Positions 1 through 10,139 are shown, numbered from the stretch's first letter. The stretch is 64,000 bases of DNA from Maribacter sp. ACAM166 (GCF_005771495.1 NZ_VAUW01000022.1:1-64000), one strand, 5' to 3'. Translations and numbers: made by a program. Notes: generated by a model not told the origin, from the sequence alone.

Positions 1-62
1 ACCTTTGCTCTAAGGTCAATTGTTTGTAATGTTTCATCAAAACGAATATAAATATTGAGCCT

Positions 63-92
63 AAAACAGATGGGGCTAGCCCCATCTGTTTT
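63..92. terminator. Perfect hairpin, probable terminator of an off-window gene
   Basis: A 13-bp perfect inverted repeat, AAAACAGATGGGG / CCCCATCTGTTTT, encloses a CTAG tetraloop. The flanking A and T runs would let it work as an intrinsic terminator on either strand. No gene is visible between the window edge and this hairpin, so it probably ends a gene to the left. Confidence 0.75.
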
Positions 93-159
93 AAATATTC
101 GTGTTGCACTTATGACTTGAACTTAGAATGTATGATATTACACTATATACTATACATCC

Positions 160-393
160 ATGGCAAATAATATCACAGACTTCTCTTTTGGTCTATGGGC
201 TTGGCAAACGATTTTACTGATTGTTTTAGGCCTATGGATGTACTGTTTAGTGGATGTTCTACGACATAAATTTAAAAATGATTCTAAAACTACGTGGTTT
301 TTGATAGTGTTCTTCCTTCCTTTTTTAGGTGCGTTACGTTACCTTTTTACTGGAAAAAATAGACGAATTAAGTCTGTTAGAAATGTTATATAA
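160..393 (+). CDS. Small two-helix membrane protein, PLDc_N-like
   Basis: This 77-residue protein has two hydrophobic segments (about residues 14-32 and 44-60) joined by a short polar loop, and a basic C-terminus with KNRR. The pattern of an aromatic first helix, a DVLR-type loop, a second helix ending in P-x-LG and then Y-x-x-x-G matches the PLDc_N (phospholipase D nuclease N-terminal) membrane module. In Bacteroidetes this often occurs alone as a tiny inner-membrane protein of unknown role. It stands as a single gene before the helicase gene. The family call rests on pattern memory; the membrane topology is visible directly. Confidence 0.7.
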   Translation: MANNITDFSFGLWAWQTILLIVLGLWMYCLVDVLRHKFKNDSKTTWFLIVFFLPFLGALRYLFTGKNRRIKSVRNVI

Positions 394-515
394 ACTCTAG
401 ACAAGTTAACATTTGACCTAAGAGATTTTGAATGCTAATAGAGTTTCAAAGTGTCAATCTATCAGGTTAAAATCGATAATTGTCTCAGTTATCGTGAATT
501 GTCAACTAATCCGCA

Positions 516-523
516 TAGATTTG
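516..523 (+). promoter_or_regulatory. Putative -7 promoter element of the RNA helicase gene
   Basis: TAGATTTG matches the Bacteroidetes TAnnTTTG -7 consensus and lies 25 bases before the helicase start codon. At the ideal 19-base spacing the upstream triplet is GTG rather than TTG, so only the -7 half is convincing. Confidence 0.45.
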
Positions 524-548
524 CATTTTTAATACAAAAGTCATACTT

Positions 549-1898
549 ATGTCCTTGTTTACCGATTTAAAAATTTCCAAAAACTTGGAGAAGGCCTTGG
601 CTGATTTGGGTTTTGAACAAACAACACCTATTCAGGAGCAAGCCTTTCCAGTCGTGATGAGCGGTAGTGATGTGGTTGGAATCGCTCAAACGGGTACAGG
701 TAAAACTTTTGCGTACTTGTTACCTATCTTAAATACACTATCGTTTTCAAAAGAGATTCATCCGAAAGTGATAATCTTGGTGCCTACGCGTGAGTTGGTG
801 GTACAAGTTGTAGAGGAAGCTGAAAAACTGGCTAAATATGCTTCTATACGAGTATTGGGCGTATATGGAGGTAAGAGTATGCTTCGGCAAAAAGATGCCT
901 TGGCCCTTGGAACCGATATTTTAGTCGCTACACCGGCACGATTGTATGATTTGATTTTAACCAAAGCAGTTCAATTAAAATCCGTAAAAAAGTTGGTCAT
1001 TGATGAGGTCGATGTAATGTTAGACCTTGGTTTTAGATTTCAGTTGGTCAATATCTTCGAACTATTGCCACATAAAAGACAGAACATCATGTTTTCTGCC
1101 ACCATGACAGATGATATCGACGCCTTTATTTCCGACTTTTTTGTGGGAGTGCAGAAAATATCTATTGCGGTCAGTGGTACACCTCTAGATAATATTACTC
1201 AGTTAGGGTATGCAACACCTAATTTCTACACGAAGGTTAATCTGTTGGTGAGCTTATTACAGAAGGAAGAAGAATACCACAAGGTATTGGTTTTTGTATC
1301 TAGCAAGCGAAGTGCAGATTTGTTGTTCAAAGAACTAGCAGAATTTTTTAGTGAAGAAATCTGTATCATACATTCGAATAAAACTCAAAATTATAGGTTG
1401 CGTTCCATCAATCAATTTGATGAAGGCAAGAACCGTATTTTGGTTACTACAGATGTTATGGCACGTGGATTAGACCTTCAGGAAATTTCACATGTCATCA
1501 ACTTTGATTCACCAATTTATCCTGAGAACTATATGCACCGTATCGGTAGAACTGGTAGAGCAGAGAAGGAGGGAACCTCCCTTTTATTATTTACTCCTAC
1601 AGAAGATGAATATAAAGATGCTATTGAAAATTTAATGGGTCAAGGAGTCCAACTAATGCCTTTACCTGCAGATGTAGCAATTGCAACTAAGCTTACTTTT
1701 GATGAGGAACCTAAACATAGGGAGCGTGAGAACCCATTAAATATTAATGAGGATGAGCGTGGAGCTAGCTTTCACGAAAAATCAGATAAAAACAAGAAGG
1801 AGAACCAAGGGGGAGCGTACAAACGTATTATCAAAAAGAAATACTCTAAACCAAAGACCCGTGGCGATAAAAATTTCGGAAAACGAAAAAATAAATAA
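549..1898 (+). CDS. DEAD-box ATP-dependent RNA helicase (DEVD variant)
   Basis: This cytoplasmic RNA helicase would remodel RNA duplexes in ribosome assembly or mRNA turnover. Visible motifs are the Q motif (about residues 22-29), motif I AQTGTGKT (46-53), Ia PTREL (79-83), Ib TPAR (128-131), motif II DEVD (152-155), motif III SAT (183-185) and motif VI HRIGRTGR (about 330). The C-terminal ~65 residues are a lysine/arginine-rich tail, typical of RNA-binding extensions. Motif II reads DEVD instead of DEAD; both acidic residues needed for Mg-ATP are kept. It resembles RhlE-type flavobacterial proteins in length. The ATG at 549 follows a plausible promoter, and the gene appears monocistronic. 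Confidence 0.93.
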   Translation: MSLFTDLKISKNLEKALADLGFEQTTPIQEQAFPVVMSGSDVVGIAQTGTGKTFAYLLPILNTLSFSKEIHPKVIILVPTRELVVQVVEEAEKLAKYASIRVLGVYGGKSMLRQKDALALGTDILVATPARLYDLILTKAVQLKSVKKLVIDEVDVMLDLGFRFQLVNIFELLPHKRQNIMFSATMTDDIDAFISDFFVGVQKISIAVSGTPLDNITQLGYATPNFYTKVNLLVSLLQKEEEYHKVLVFVSSKRSADLLFKELAEFFSEEICIIHSNKTQNYRLRSINQFDEGKNRILVTTDVMARGLDLQEISHVINFDSPIYPENYMHRIGRTGRAEKEGTSLLLFTPTEDEYKDAIENLMGQGVQLMPLPADVAIATKLTFDEEPKHRERENPLNINEDERGASFHEKSDKNKKENQGGAYKRIIKKKYSKPKTRGDKNFGKRKNK

Positions 1899-2410
1899 GC
1901 TTACTTTCTTCACTATTTAGAATCGTATTAACGTATACTAATAAGCTTAACCCATTGTAAATTTTAAAGTACTAATAAATGGATGTCAGTTCAAGTGTAT
2001 CGAGAACCTTAAGGAGATTAAATATATCTTAATAACTATTTGTTCGACAGGCGGTTATTTTTTCTTCATTGTATTTCGAAAAACCACATGTGCAGACACT
2101 GCTATTTAATATAATCCTCTCAACATACATAACGGGGTAATGGTGGTAGTATCTTATTTCACATAATAAACCTTTTAATTACCCTACAGATTTATCTTAT
2201 TTTTCACCATACGCTATTTGGTTAGTCAATGAGAAATACCGATAAACTGCACACCTATTCGGTGTGTTGTTTTGTACCCTAAAACCATTTGTCGATATTT
2301 TTTGATGTTTCATCAATGATTTTTACAGTAACCGAAAATTAAAGCATTTCAGCGGGTCAATAGCCTCGGTTGATAGGCTGAGGGTATCTTTATCTTGTTC
2401 AAGATTAGAT
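1899..2410. other. Gene-free stretch of 0.5 kb
   Basis: I find no convincing gene here. It holds a degenerate copy of a GTCAGTTCGAG-type intergenic repeat (1984-2008) and a possible AATAAC/GGTTATT hairpin followed by a T run at 2031-2062. It also holds a CACACC-TATTC-GGTGTG hairpin followed by TTGTTTT at about 2251-2275, which could be an intrinsic terminator. The hairpins are short and their assignment is tentative. Confidence 0.5.
1984..2008 (+). repeat. Degenerate intergenic GTCAGTTCGAG-type repeat
   Basis: The stretch begins TGTCAGTTCAAG and ends ATCGAGAACC. It resembles a short dispersed sequence common between genes in marine Flavobacteriaceae. Shorter relatives appear at 11201-11217 (GAGCGCAGTCGAAG core) and about 25450-25466 (TGTCAATTCGAGTG). 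The link is from pattern memory and needs a genome-wide count. Confidence 0.35.
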
Positions 2411-2668
2411 ATGAAAGCACTATTCACCTTATTGGTAATCCTTTTTGCCAGCGCAATTGCACTGGCGCAAAATCCACAACAAAATGATAAAGTTGACATT
2501 ATTGAAATGGGTATTGTTATGGTTAGTGGCCTTAGTAATACTAACGATACGAAAACGTTTTCGATTAATACTGAAACCTCAGTAGCACGTTTGTATAAAT
2601 CTAAAAATTCTAGAGTGAATAGAGCATTAGCTTTCATTACCAAAACAAATTACAGTAAGTTGGCATAA
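2411..2668 (+). CDS. Small secreted protein of unknown function
   Basis: This 85-residue protein opens with a clear signal peptide: MKALFTLLVILFASAIALA, with cleavage probably after ALA or AQ. The mature part is about 65 residues, polar, with no cysteines. It has an acidic first half (VDIIEMG) and a basic C-terminus. I do not recognise a domain. A stem-loop follows directly at 2685-2706, and a second tiny membrane ORF lies just beyond. An overlapping minus-strand reading frame lacks any such features and is taken as a shadow. The signal peptide makes the coding call fairly safe; the function is unknown. Confidence 0.7.
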   Translation: MKALFTLLVILFASAIALAQNPQQNDKVDIIEMGIVMVSGLSNTNDTKTFSINTETSVARLYKSKNSRVNRALAFITKTNYSKLA

Positions 2669-2684
2669 TCTTTGCCCTATTAAA

Positions 2685-2706
2685 AAAGGTGCAATGAAGC
2701 ACCTTT
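2685..2706 (+). terminator. Intrinsic terminator after the small secreted protein gene
   Basis: AAAGGTGC / GCACCTTT forms an 8-bp perfect stem with an AATGAA loop, 17 bases after the stop codon. The A run before and the short T run after the stem support a terminator reading. Confidence 0.6.
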
Positions 2707-2718
2707 AAAATTTGAATT

Positions 2719-2838
2719 ATGATGTTAGTTACATTTTTAATATCTGCTCTACTTGTTCTTTCAGCTATTTCTTTTACTTTAAAAAACAAAAAGAAACTTC
2801 GTGCTATTAAAGTGCCTGTAAACAAAAGGGAGTTTTAA
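2719..2838 (+). CDS. Tiny single-span membrane protein (39 aa)
   Basis: The frame from ATG 2719 to TAA 2838 encodes 39 residues: a hydrophobic helix at about positions 3-20, then a strongly basic tail (LKNKKKLR) and a C-terminus ending NKREF. The shape, an N-terminal transmembrane helix with a positively charged cytoplasmic tail, is typical of small membrane proteins that annotation misses. Its stop overlaps the 3' end of the convergent amidohydrolase gene by four bases. There is no RBS, which is normal for Bacteroidetes. The coding call is an inference from composition and topology. Confidence 0.5.
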   Translation: MMLVTFLISALLVLSAISFTLKNKKKLRAIKVPVNKREF

Positions 2839-4424
2839 TTCTTGATGCCAGGCTGTCTAATTTTATAATTATTTTTTGCCTTGGCCTCATCTACTTGACG
2901 CTTTACATCTGCTAAAAGGGCTTTTGCGTCATAAACGATACCATCTTTGATGGTATATTTTACACCACCAACACGAACCACCTCATTCTCTTCGGTAAGC
3001 TTAATTGCTCCAGTACCGTATAATACTTTTAAATTTTGAAGCGGATTTTCTTCTACTACTACGAAGTCTGCCAATTTCCCGATAGTGACAGAACCTAGTT
3101 TGTCATCCATTCCTAAAGCTTCAGCCCCATTCAAGGTTGCTGATTGAATAATTTCTAACGGATGAAAACCTGCCTCACGCATTAATTCGAGTTCTCGTAT
3201 ATACGCAAAACCATATAATTGGAATATAAATCCAGAATCAGACCCTGTGGTTACACGTCCACCTCTATTTTTATATTCATTGATAAAGGTCATCCAAAGT
3301 TTATAGTTGTTTTTCCATTCAACCTCTTGCTCCGTACCCCAATCATGCCAGTAAGAACCATGTGATACTTTACTTGGCTGATAAAACTCCCAAAGGGAAG
3401 GTAGCGTATAATCTTCATGCCACTCTGCACGTCGAGCCCGCTGTAAATCTCTACTTGCTTCATAAATATTAAAGGTAGGGTCCATGGTGAAATCCAGTTC
3501 CAACAATTCGTTCATAACATTATTCCAATGTTCAGAATACGGCTCAGCTGCCTGTGCCCATAATTTTCCGGCATGCTCAAATCGATCCTGTTCGTTTTGG
3601 TAATTATAGTCTAGGGGAAAATCCTGTACCGTACGATCCTCAAATAATGCTTCTGGTAAGCCATACCAATGTTCCATTGAAGTTAAGCCAGCTCGTGCGG
3701 AATGAAGTACATTCCATCGAGCAACACTCATCTGTGCGTGGTGGCAAGCAGAACCAAGACCTAATTTTTTATTCTCGTCAAGAGCGGCTGCCATGATAGT
3801 GGGTTCAGCGCCAAAGAATTTAATACCGTCTGCACCTTTTTTTGCATTGGCACGTACCCATTCACGTGCTTGTTCTGGATTAGAAATAGGAATATCGTTT
3901 AACGGGTTAAAAGATTGACTTGTTTGCCCAAAAGCTGTATACGAGATAATACGAGGGGCAATGATTTCATTTTTTTGACTTTTTTGTTTTAAATCTAGTG
4001 TAATATCGATACCTCTACCGGCAACTTCTCGAACCGTCGTTACACCGTGTGCCATCCATAATTTAAAAACATAATCTGGGTCAGCACCTTGTGCATCACC
4101 ACCAATATGGGTGTGCATGTCGATAAAACCTGGCATCAGGTACATGCCTGTGCAATCTAGTTCCTTTCCTCCTGGTTTTAGTTGTGGTCGTTTAGAGTCA
4201 TCGATTGCTACCCCTGGATAGCCTACTACTTTTATATCTTTAATGATATTGTTTTCAACGACAATGTCAATAGGCCCTTGTGGGGGAGCACCATTTCCAT
4301 TAATGAGCATGACGCCCCTTATAATTAGTTGAGAATGTGGGCCATCGCCTTCAAGTGATTGTGCATTGATGGTGAGCAAGCTGGTTAAAACAATTGCCGT
4401 CGTCAGTACTATTTTTCTTAACAT
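2835..4424 (-). CDS. Secreted metal-dependent amidohydrolase
   Basis: This 529-residue protein has an N-terminal signal peptide (about residues 1-21, ending INAQ) and so is probably periplasmic. The amidohydrolase fold is marked by PGFIDMHTHIGG (the HxH metal pair), a GADGIKFFG segment that could carry a metal-bridging lysine, AACHH and MEHW histidines, and TGSDSGF with the final metal-binding Asp. The closing segment (GSVTIGKLADFVVVEENPL) is the beta-sandwich return typical of imidazolonepropionase/prolidase-like members. The substrate cannot be told from sequence: hydrolysis of an amide, cyclic amide or peptide bond is expected. It is transcribed alone, convergent with the tiny ORF. Confidence 0.88.
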   Translation of the reverse strand: MLRKIVLTTAIVLTSLLTINAQSLEGDGPHSQLIIRGVMLINGNGAPPQGPIDIVVENNIIKDIKVVGYPGVAIDDSKRPQLKPGGKELDCTGMYLMPGFIDMHTHIGGDAQGADPDYVFKLWMAHGVTTVREVAGRGIDITLDLKQKSQKNEIIAPRIISYTAFGQTSQSFNPLNDIPISNPEQAREWVRANAKKGADGIKFFGAEPTIMAAALDENKKLGLGSACHHAQMSVARWNVLHSARAGLTSMEHWYGLPEALFEDRTVQDFPLDYNYQNEQDRFEHAGKLWAQAAEPYSEHWNNVMNELLELDFTMDPTFNIYEASRDLQRARRAEWHEDYTLPSLWEFYQPSKVSHGSYWHDWGTEQEVEWKNNYKLWMTFINEYKNRGGRVTTGSDSGFIFQLYGFAYIRELELMREAGFHPLEIIQSATLNGAEALGMDDKLGSVTIGKLADFVVVEENPLQNLKVLYGTGAIKLTEENEVVRVGGVKYTIKDGIVYDAKALLADVKRQVDEAKAKNNYKIRQPGIKN

Positions 4425-4536
4425 AAAGTGGTTGTTTGAGTTCGTTCCTTAAATATAGATAGATTGCAAGTAATGGTACTAGCCAAGTCTGACATTATTG
4501 TCTTAAAGTGAATTTAAAGTTAAGAACTTCCTTTGG

Positions 4537-5757
4537 TTAAACATCTGGTGATAATTGTTGCTTAATTTCATGAAATTTAATAATGTAGTTGGTTCCTTTT
4601 TTAGAAGAATCCCGTTCAATAGTACCTCTTAATTGACGGGTAAGATTATGGATTAATTTTAATCCTAAGGATTTAGTGTTTTTGTAATTAACGGTTTCTG
4701 GAAAACCTATCCCATTATCACCAATCTCAAGAATATAGCAATTATTATTTTCACTATCCTTGTGTAATATGATATGAATTTCTCCTTCTTCATCGCCTTC
4801 AATTCCATATTTCAAAGCATTGGTTAAAGCTTCATTAATTAATAGGCCTAATGGAATAGCAGTATCTATACCTAATTTTATTTCTGGAATATCAATCTTT
4901 AAATCAACATTGTTATCGATACCTTTTATAGATTGAATTAAGTATGCACTCAAATCTTGTACGTATGATTTATATTCAATATAGCTCATGTCATTACGCT
5001 TATAAAGCATTTCATGAACCATAGCCATTGCAATAACCCTATTTTGTGTTCCTTTCAGTAGACCCTTCATTGGGCCGTTGTTAATATTTCGGGATTGTAA
5101 GCTTAATAAGCTTGATACTGTCTGTAGATTGTTCTTTACTCTGTGGTGTACCTCTTTTAATAAATTTTCTTTTTCAAGAACTTGAAGTGCCATTACTTTT
5201 TTAGAAGTATAGAGCGCATTGTATGTTTTTAATAAACTTTTCCCAAAGGTGTTACCTAAGATTAAAACAGCGAATAAAACCGAAATAAGACTAAATAAAG
5301 GATTTGAACTTTCGGGTATCACATTTTCCGTAACCTTTAACTCAGGAATGGATTGAGTGAATATTATTAATATAAGCAAGATTATTATGTTGAGATACAT
5401 TTTACCATATTTACTACTATTGATAAACCCACCAAAAGCAATAAGTGGAATTATAAATATAAAAGGGCTTTGAATGCCACCACTAAACAACGTCACTAGA
5501 AAAGAGGCAATTAACCCTATTATAGATGAAAAATTGTAAGTAGGTAAAATATTTTTATGAACCTTAAAATACTGAAGGCTGATTATATTCAAAATTCCGA
5601 AGCCAAAAAGGGCAAAGGGTATTACCTCCGTAATACTTAAAAGAAAATAGCAAAATGCTCCAAATAGAATGGAGAAAATACTTGTGGTATAAGTTACCCT
5701 TAAAAAAAGTTTGGTTTTATCCTGTAGACGCTCTTGGTCAATGGTAAATCCGGGCAT
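4537..5757 (-). CDS. Membrane sensor histidine kinase, HisKA_2 type
   Basis: Six hydrophobic helices occupy about residues 20-180, consistent with an integral membrane input domain without a periplasmic sensor. After a short coiled coil comes EVHHRVKNNLQ, the HisKA_2 phosphoacceptor box, where the second His is the likely phosphorylation site. It is followed by an HATPase domain with N-box NEALTNALKYG, G1 DNGIGFP and G2 SLGLKLI. Kinases of this class often pair with an RNA-binding or LytTR regulator encoded elsewhere. No response regulator lies beside it, so it is an orphan here. The start ATG at 5757 precedes the first helix closely. Confidence 0.9.
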   Translation of the reverse strand: MPGFTIDQERLQDKTKLFLRVTYTTSIFSILFGAFCYFLLSITEVIPFALFGFGILNIISLQYFKVHKNILPTYNFSSIIGLIASFLVTLFSGGIQSPFIFIIPLIAFGGFINSSKYGKMYLNIIILLILIIFTQSIPELKVTENVIPESSNPLFSLISVLFAVLILGNTFGKSLLKTYNALYTSKKVMALQVLEKENLLKEVHHRVKNNLQTVSSLLSLQSRNINNGPMKGLLKGTQNRVIAMAMVHEMLYKRNDMSYIEYKSYVQDLSAYLIQSIKGIDNNVDLKIDIPEIKLGIDTAIPLGLLINEALTNALKYGIEGDEEGEIHIILHKDSENNNCYILEIGDNGIGFPETVNYKNTKSLGLKLIHNLTRQLRGTIERDSSKKGTNYIIKFHEIKQQLSPDV

Positions 5758-6057
5758 AGGTGTTGTTTATCTATTGTAAATCTAATTATGTTTTTAGCAT
5801 TATACTAGTTTTTTTCGTTTTACTATATCATATTCAAGTAATCTTTATTATCAACTGCGTTCTTTTTTGGTTTAAGATCGGTCTAAACACCAGTATTGAT
5901 TCCTTTTCTAGATGCTAAACGTTTTCTCTTTCTAAATACCTATTAAAATGGACGAGGCTCCATCTCTACCGCTGGCAGTTTTACCCTATGGGTCGATTGT
6001 TTAGTGTTTACGAATATGTCCCGCCCTAAAATACGTTGACATAAAATCGACTTATTT

Positions 6058-6459
6058 ATGAAAGATTTTAAGATTACGGGAAATAAGCGTACTCTACCTA
6101 ATTGCAATTCGGGCTTTAAATTGGCAGTTGTTTCCCAAATAGAAAAAGGCAATGAAAATGGCGAATAACAATAGATTGACCAATGAAGACCTGATCTATC
6201 ATTACGGTAGGGGGGTACAGTCTTGTTAGGCAGTAGATCAAAAACAACTGCGACAAAGAAATATCACACCATCAATGACAGATAGATATGACTGCTAATA
6301 AAATGCATTAGCAGAACAAATCAAGGGTATATTGAAAGGGGCTTTCTAATTTATAAAAGCAATAACGGGAGGGACTTAAAACAACTCATCGAGGGATTAA
6401 TCGATACATGTAATAACAAAAGACCACATTTAAGTCTAACAATTGAAATACTTAATTGA
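6058..6459 (+). mobile_element. Decayed IS3-family insertion sequence remnant (orfA/orfB fragments)
   Basis: The right part (about 6190-6459), read in two frames, gives a recognisable IS3 OrfB C-terminus. It runs ITPSMTDR, stop codons where YENALAER is expected, then ALAEQIKGILKGAF, a frameshift, and YKSNNGRDLKQLIE and NNKRPHLSL to a stop. The catalytic Asp of the usual HSDRG motif reads Gly (HYGRG), and the catalytic Glu is lost in a double stop. The left part (about 6058-6165) resembles the start of OrfA (FKLAVVSQIEKG) and is joined to orfB by a large internal deletion. I could not define terminal repeats or a target duplication. The element is non-functional. Confidence 0.85.
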
Positions 6460-6470
6460 ATAGACAACAA

Positions 6471-6498
6471 AAACCTGAGAAGCCAGCTTCTCAGGTTT
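6471..6498 (-). terminator. Intrinsic terminator of secA
   Basis: A perfect 12-bp stem, AAACCTGAGAAG / CTTCTCAGGTTT with a four-base loop, lies 59 bases past the secA stop codon. On the minus strand it runs into TTTTTG, giving the U tract of a Rho-independent terminator. Confidence 0.85.
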
Positions 6499-6557
6499 AA
6501 TATCAATTCTTTAAAAAAGATTAACCTACTTTAGGACGACTCAAAAATAATTTTAAG

Positions 6558-9500
6558 TTATTCTTGATTTAAAACCCAAGTTCCACTCTGAATAAGAGGT
6601 TCTGCCTGTTTAAATTTCACAGTTTTACTTTCCCCACTTATTACATTTTTAATGGTCACTCGTTCGTTTCGACCTATTTTAGGTTGTTCCCGTGTAATGG
6701 TTTCGGTAACGGCAGGCCGCTGTCCTTGATTTTGACCTACTGCTCTATTACGCGAGGCTAATTCGTCACTATTAGGAATTTCCTCTTTAGACGTTTGTAA
6801 ATTTATTTTTGAACGTTGTATGTTTTTGTCCTCTTGTATAGCGTTCGTATTCTCTGAGGGTAGTTCTCCTTTAAATAAGAAAGACACCACATCTTTATTC
6901 ACTTTTTCAATCATAGATTTAAAAAGTTCAAAAGCTTCGAACTTATAAATCAATAATGGATCTTTTTGTTCATGAACAGCCAATTGCACCGATTGCTTCA
7001 ATTCATCCATTTTACGTAAATGTGTTTTCCACGAATCATCAATAATGGCCAATGATATATTCTTTTCGAAATCCATTATCAATTGTTTGCCATTAGAGTC
7101 ATAGGCTTCTTGAAGATTGGTGACCACATTTAAACTTTTGATGCCATCTGTAAATGGAACCACAATACGTTCAAAATTATTGGCATTATCTTCATGTACC
7201 TTTTTGATTACAGGAAATGCAGATGAAGCATTGCGTTCCATCTTTTCATTATAATACTCGTATGCTGCCTTATAAATTTTTCCGGTAATTTCCTGAGCTC
7301 CCATGCTTCCAAATTCAGCTTCCTCTACAGGGGATGTTATGGAAAAATATTTGATTAGTTCAAATTCAAAATTTTTATAATCAGTGGCAGCCTTATTGCT
7401 ATCAACGATAACTTCACAGGTGTCATAGACCATATTGGCAATGTCTAGTTTTAAACGTTCACCTTGTATAGCATGACGTCTTCTTTTGTAGACAACTTCA
7501 CGTTGGGCGTTCATAACATCATCATATTCCAATAGACGCTTACGTACACCAAAGTTATTTTCTTCTACTTTTTTCTGGGCACGTTCAATAGATTTTGTCA
7601 TCATACTATGTTGTATGACCTCACCATCTTCTAAGCCCATCTTATCCATCATCTTAGCGACTCTGTCAGAACCAAACAAACGCATAAGGTTATCTTCTAA
7701 AGAAACATAGAACTGAGAGCTTCCTGGGTCTCCTTGTCGTCCAGAACGTCCACGTAATTGTCTATCTACACGTCTAGAATCATGGCGCTCTGTACCAACA
7801 ATGGCAAGACCTCCCGATTTTATGACAGCTTCAGACAATTTAATATCCGTACCACGACCTGCCATGTTTGTAGCAATTGTAACAATGCCAGCATTACCGG
7901 CTTCGGCAACTACATCTGCTTCCTTTTTATGAAGCTTTGCATTCAATACATTATGAGGAACTTTACGTACGCTCAATAATTTAGAAAGTAATTCAGAAAT
8001 TTCAACGGATGTGGTACCAATCAATACAGGTCTACCTGCATGACTTAATTTGGTAACTTCCTCAATAATCGCATTATATTTCTCTCTCTTGGTTTTGTAA
8101 ATCAAATCGTTACGGTCATCTCTTGCAATAGGTCTATTGGTTGGAATTTCCATTACATCCAACTTGTAGATTTCCCAAAACTCTCCAGCTTCAGTAACTG
8201 CGGTACCTGTCATACCAGACAATTTACGATACATTCTAAAGTAATTCTGTAACGTAACCGTGGCAAAAGTTTGCGTCAGTGCCTCAATTTTTACATTTTC
8301 TTTAGCTTCTATCGCTTGGTGTAAACCGTCGGAATACCTTCGACCATCCATAATACGACCAGTCTGTTCATCAACAATCATTACCTTATTTTCCATCACC
8401 ACATATTCCGTATCTTTTTCAAAAAGGGTATAGGCCTTAAGTAATTGGCTCATGGTGTGTATACGTTCACTTTTTATAGTAAAGTCTTTGAAAAGCTGCT
8501 CTTTAAGTTCGGCCTCTTTTTCAATTTCAAGGTTTTGATTTTCGATTTTCGCAATTTCTCCACCGATATCTGGCATTACAAAGAAGTCTCTATTACCTTC
8601 CCCAGAAATATAATCAACGCCTTTATCTGTCAATTCAATCTGGTTGTTCTTTTCATCGATTACAAATAATAGGTCTTCATCTACCTTTGGCATTTCCCTA
8701 TTATTATCTTGCATGTAGAAATTCTCGGTTTTTTGCAGTAGTTGCTTTACACCTTCTTCACTCAAGAACTTAATAAGCGCTTTGTTTTTAGGTAGTCCTC
8801 TAAAAACACGTAATAATAAGAAACCACCTTCTTTAGTATCTCCTTCAGTAATTAATTTTTTAGCTTCTGCCAAAATACCAGTTAAATGCTGACGTTGTTT
8901 TTGTACGATTTCACCAACCTTAGGTTTCAATTCATTAAATTCATGACGATCACCTTCTGGTACCGGCCCAGAGATAATTAAAGGTGTACGTGCATCATCA
9001 ACTAGAACTGAATCCACCTCATCTACGATGGCATAATTCTGTGGGCGCTGTACCAAATCTTTTGGCGTATGTGCCATGTTATCCCTTAGGTAGTCAAAAC
9101 CAAATTCGTTGTTCGTGCCGTAGGTGATATCTGCATTATATGCTGCTCTTCTACCATCAGAATTTGGTCTATGATGATCAATACAATCTACTGAAAGTCC
9201 GTGGAATTCAAAGATTGGTGCCATCCAAGCACTATCCCGTTTTGCTAAATAATCGTTTACTGTTACTAGATGTGTACCATTGCCACTTAAAGCATTCAAG
9301 TATAATGGTAATGTTGCAACAAGGGTTTTACCTTCACCCGTATGCATTTCTGCAATTTTACCTTGGTGTAATGCGATACCTCCAATAAGTTGTACATCAT
9401 AATGTACCATATCCCAAGTAACTTCTTTACCAGCTGCATCCCAAGAATTTTTCCAGATAGCATTAACACCATCTAAGGTGACATAGTCCTTAGTGCCTGA

Positions 9501-9920
9501 CAATGTTCTGTCATATTCGGAAGCGGTAACAGATAGCGTTTCGTTATTTGCGAAACGCTTGGCAGTTTCTTTAACTACGGCAAAAGCTTCGGGTAGTAAT
9601 TCATTTAAGGTTACTTCTGAGATAGCATAAGCCTCTTCCTTCAGTTTATCTATTTCAGTATAGATATCCTCATTTTTATCAATATCTATTGAATTCTTTA
9701 CTTCTTGCTTTAACGTGTTTATTTGGTCAGATTTTTCTTTGTAAGAATCTTGTATGGTTCTTCGGAAATCTATGGTTTTTTGCCTAAGTTCATCATGACT
9801 TAGGCTTTCAATCTGTGATTCAAAAGATTTTATCTGATCAACTAAAGGTTGTAATTCCTTTACATCTTTTTGTGATTTGTCACCAACGAATGCCTTTAGG
9901 ATGGAATTTATGAAACTCAT
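6558..9920 (-). CDS. secA: Preprotein translocase ATPase SecA
   Basis: SecA drives post-translational export of unfolded proteins through SecYEG. The 1120 residues show the DEAD-like motor: Walker A MHTGEGKT (192-199), VDEVD (about 298-302), the NBD2 segment with GRGTDIKL, and [14 protein letters not shown] helical scaffold with [20 protein letters not shown] follows. It is longer than the E. coli protein because of charged insertions near residues 60-100 and 325-440, which are common in Bacteroidetes SecA. The C-terminus lacks the cysteine-rich zinc-binding tail and ends in a basic linker plus a short conserved [10 protein letters not shown] segment. It is monocistronic with its own terminator. 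Confidence 0.98.
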   Translation of the reverse strand: MSFINSILKAFVGDKSQKDVKELQPLVDQIKSFESQIESLSHDELRQKTIDFRRTIQDSYKEKSDQINTLKQEVKNSIDIDKNEDIYTEIDKLKEEAYAISEVTLNELLPEAFAVVKETAKRFANNETLSVTASEYDRTLSGTKDYVTLDGVNAIWKNSWDAAGKEVTWDMVHYDVQLIGGIALHQGKIAEMHTGEGKTLVATLPLYLNALSGNGTHLVTVNDYLAKRDSAWMAPIFEFHGLSVDCIDHHRPNSDGRRAAYNADITYGTNNEFGFDYLRDNMAHTPKDLVQRPQNYAIVDEVDSVLVDDARTPLIISGPVPEGDRHEFNELKPKVGEIVQKQRQHLTGILAEAKKLITEGDTKEGGFLLLRVFRGLPKNKALIKFLSEEGVKQLLQKTENFYMQDNNREMPKVDEDLLFVIDEKNNQIELTDKGVDYISGEGNRDFFVMPDIGGEIAKIENQNLEIEKEAELKEQLFKDFTIKSERIHTMSQLLKAYTLFEKDTEYVVMENKVMIVDEQTGRIMDGRRYSDGLHQAIEAKENVKIEALTQTFATVTLQNYFRMYRKLSGMTGTAVTEAGEFWEIYKLDVMEIPTNRPIARDDRNDLIYKTKREKYNAIIEEVTKLSHAGRPVLIGTTSVEISELLSKLLSVRKVPHNVLNAKLHKKEADVVAEAGNAGIVTIATNMAGRGTDIKLSEAVIKSGGLAIVGTERHDSRRVDRQLRGRSGRQGDPGSSQFYVSLEDNLMRLFGSDRVAKMMDKMGLEDGEVIQHSMMTKSIERAQKKVEENNFGVRKRLLEYDDVMNAQREVVYKRRRHAIQGERLKLDIANMVYDTCEVIVDSNKAATDYKNFEFELIKYFSITSPVEEAEFGSMGAQEITGKIYKAAYEYYNEKMERNASSAFPVIKKVHEDNANNFERIVVPFTDGIKSLNVVTNLQEAYDSNGKQLIMDFEKNISLAIIDDSWKTHLRKMDELKQSVQLAVHEQKDPLLIYKFEAFELFKSMIEKVNKDVVSFLFKGELPSENTNAIQEDKNIQRSKINLQTSKEEIPNSDELASRNRAVGQNQGQRPAVTETITREQPKIGRNERVTIKNVISGESKTVKFKQAEPLIQSGTWVLNQE

Positions 9921-10087
9921 ATGTTTTTAACTATTAGAATTGAAAGTCACCTTGTATCTAAAATAATACCCAAGTTAGTTTTCAAAATATTATAGCGTCG
10001 ACAAATATGGCCGACGTTGTGAAATAGCAAAAGGTATTCCAGTCTTTGTTTTTGAGCCGATTTACCTAATAACCTGTCAAAATTACA

Positions 10088-10116
10088 TAAAAAAAAAGCC
10101 TCCGAGGAGACTTTTT
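10088..10116 (-). terminator. Intrinsic terminator of the DUF2795 gene
   Basis: Read on the minus strand, AAAAAGTCTCC-TC-GGAGGCTTTTT forms a stem with one G-T pair and runs into a long T tract. It lies 24 bases past the stop codon of the DUF2795 gene. Confidence 0.8.
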
Positions 10117-10139
10117 AGTAGTTATTATGATATCGAATA

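Noticed and set aside
2323-2643. 106-codon minus-strand frame overlapping the small secreted protein gene
   Set aside because: No signal peptide or domain is seen, while the plus-strand frame has a clear signal peptide and a terminator after it.
5943-6152. Open minus-strand reading frame of 69 codons
   Set aside because: It covers the orfA end of the IS3 remnant, which reads on the plus strand, and its sequence shows no family features, so I treat it as a shadow.
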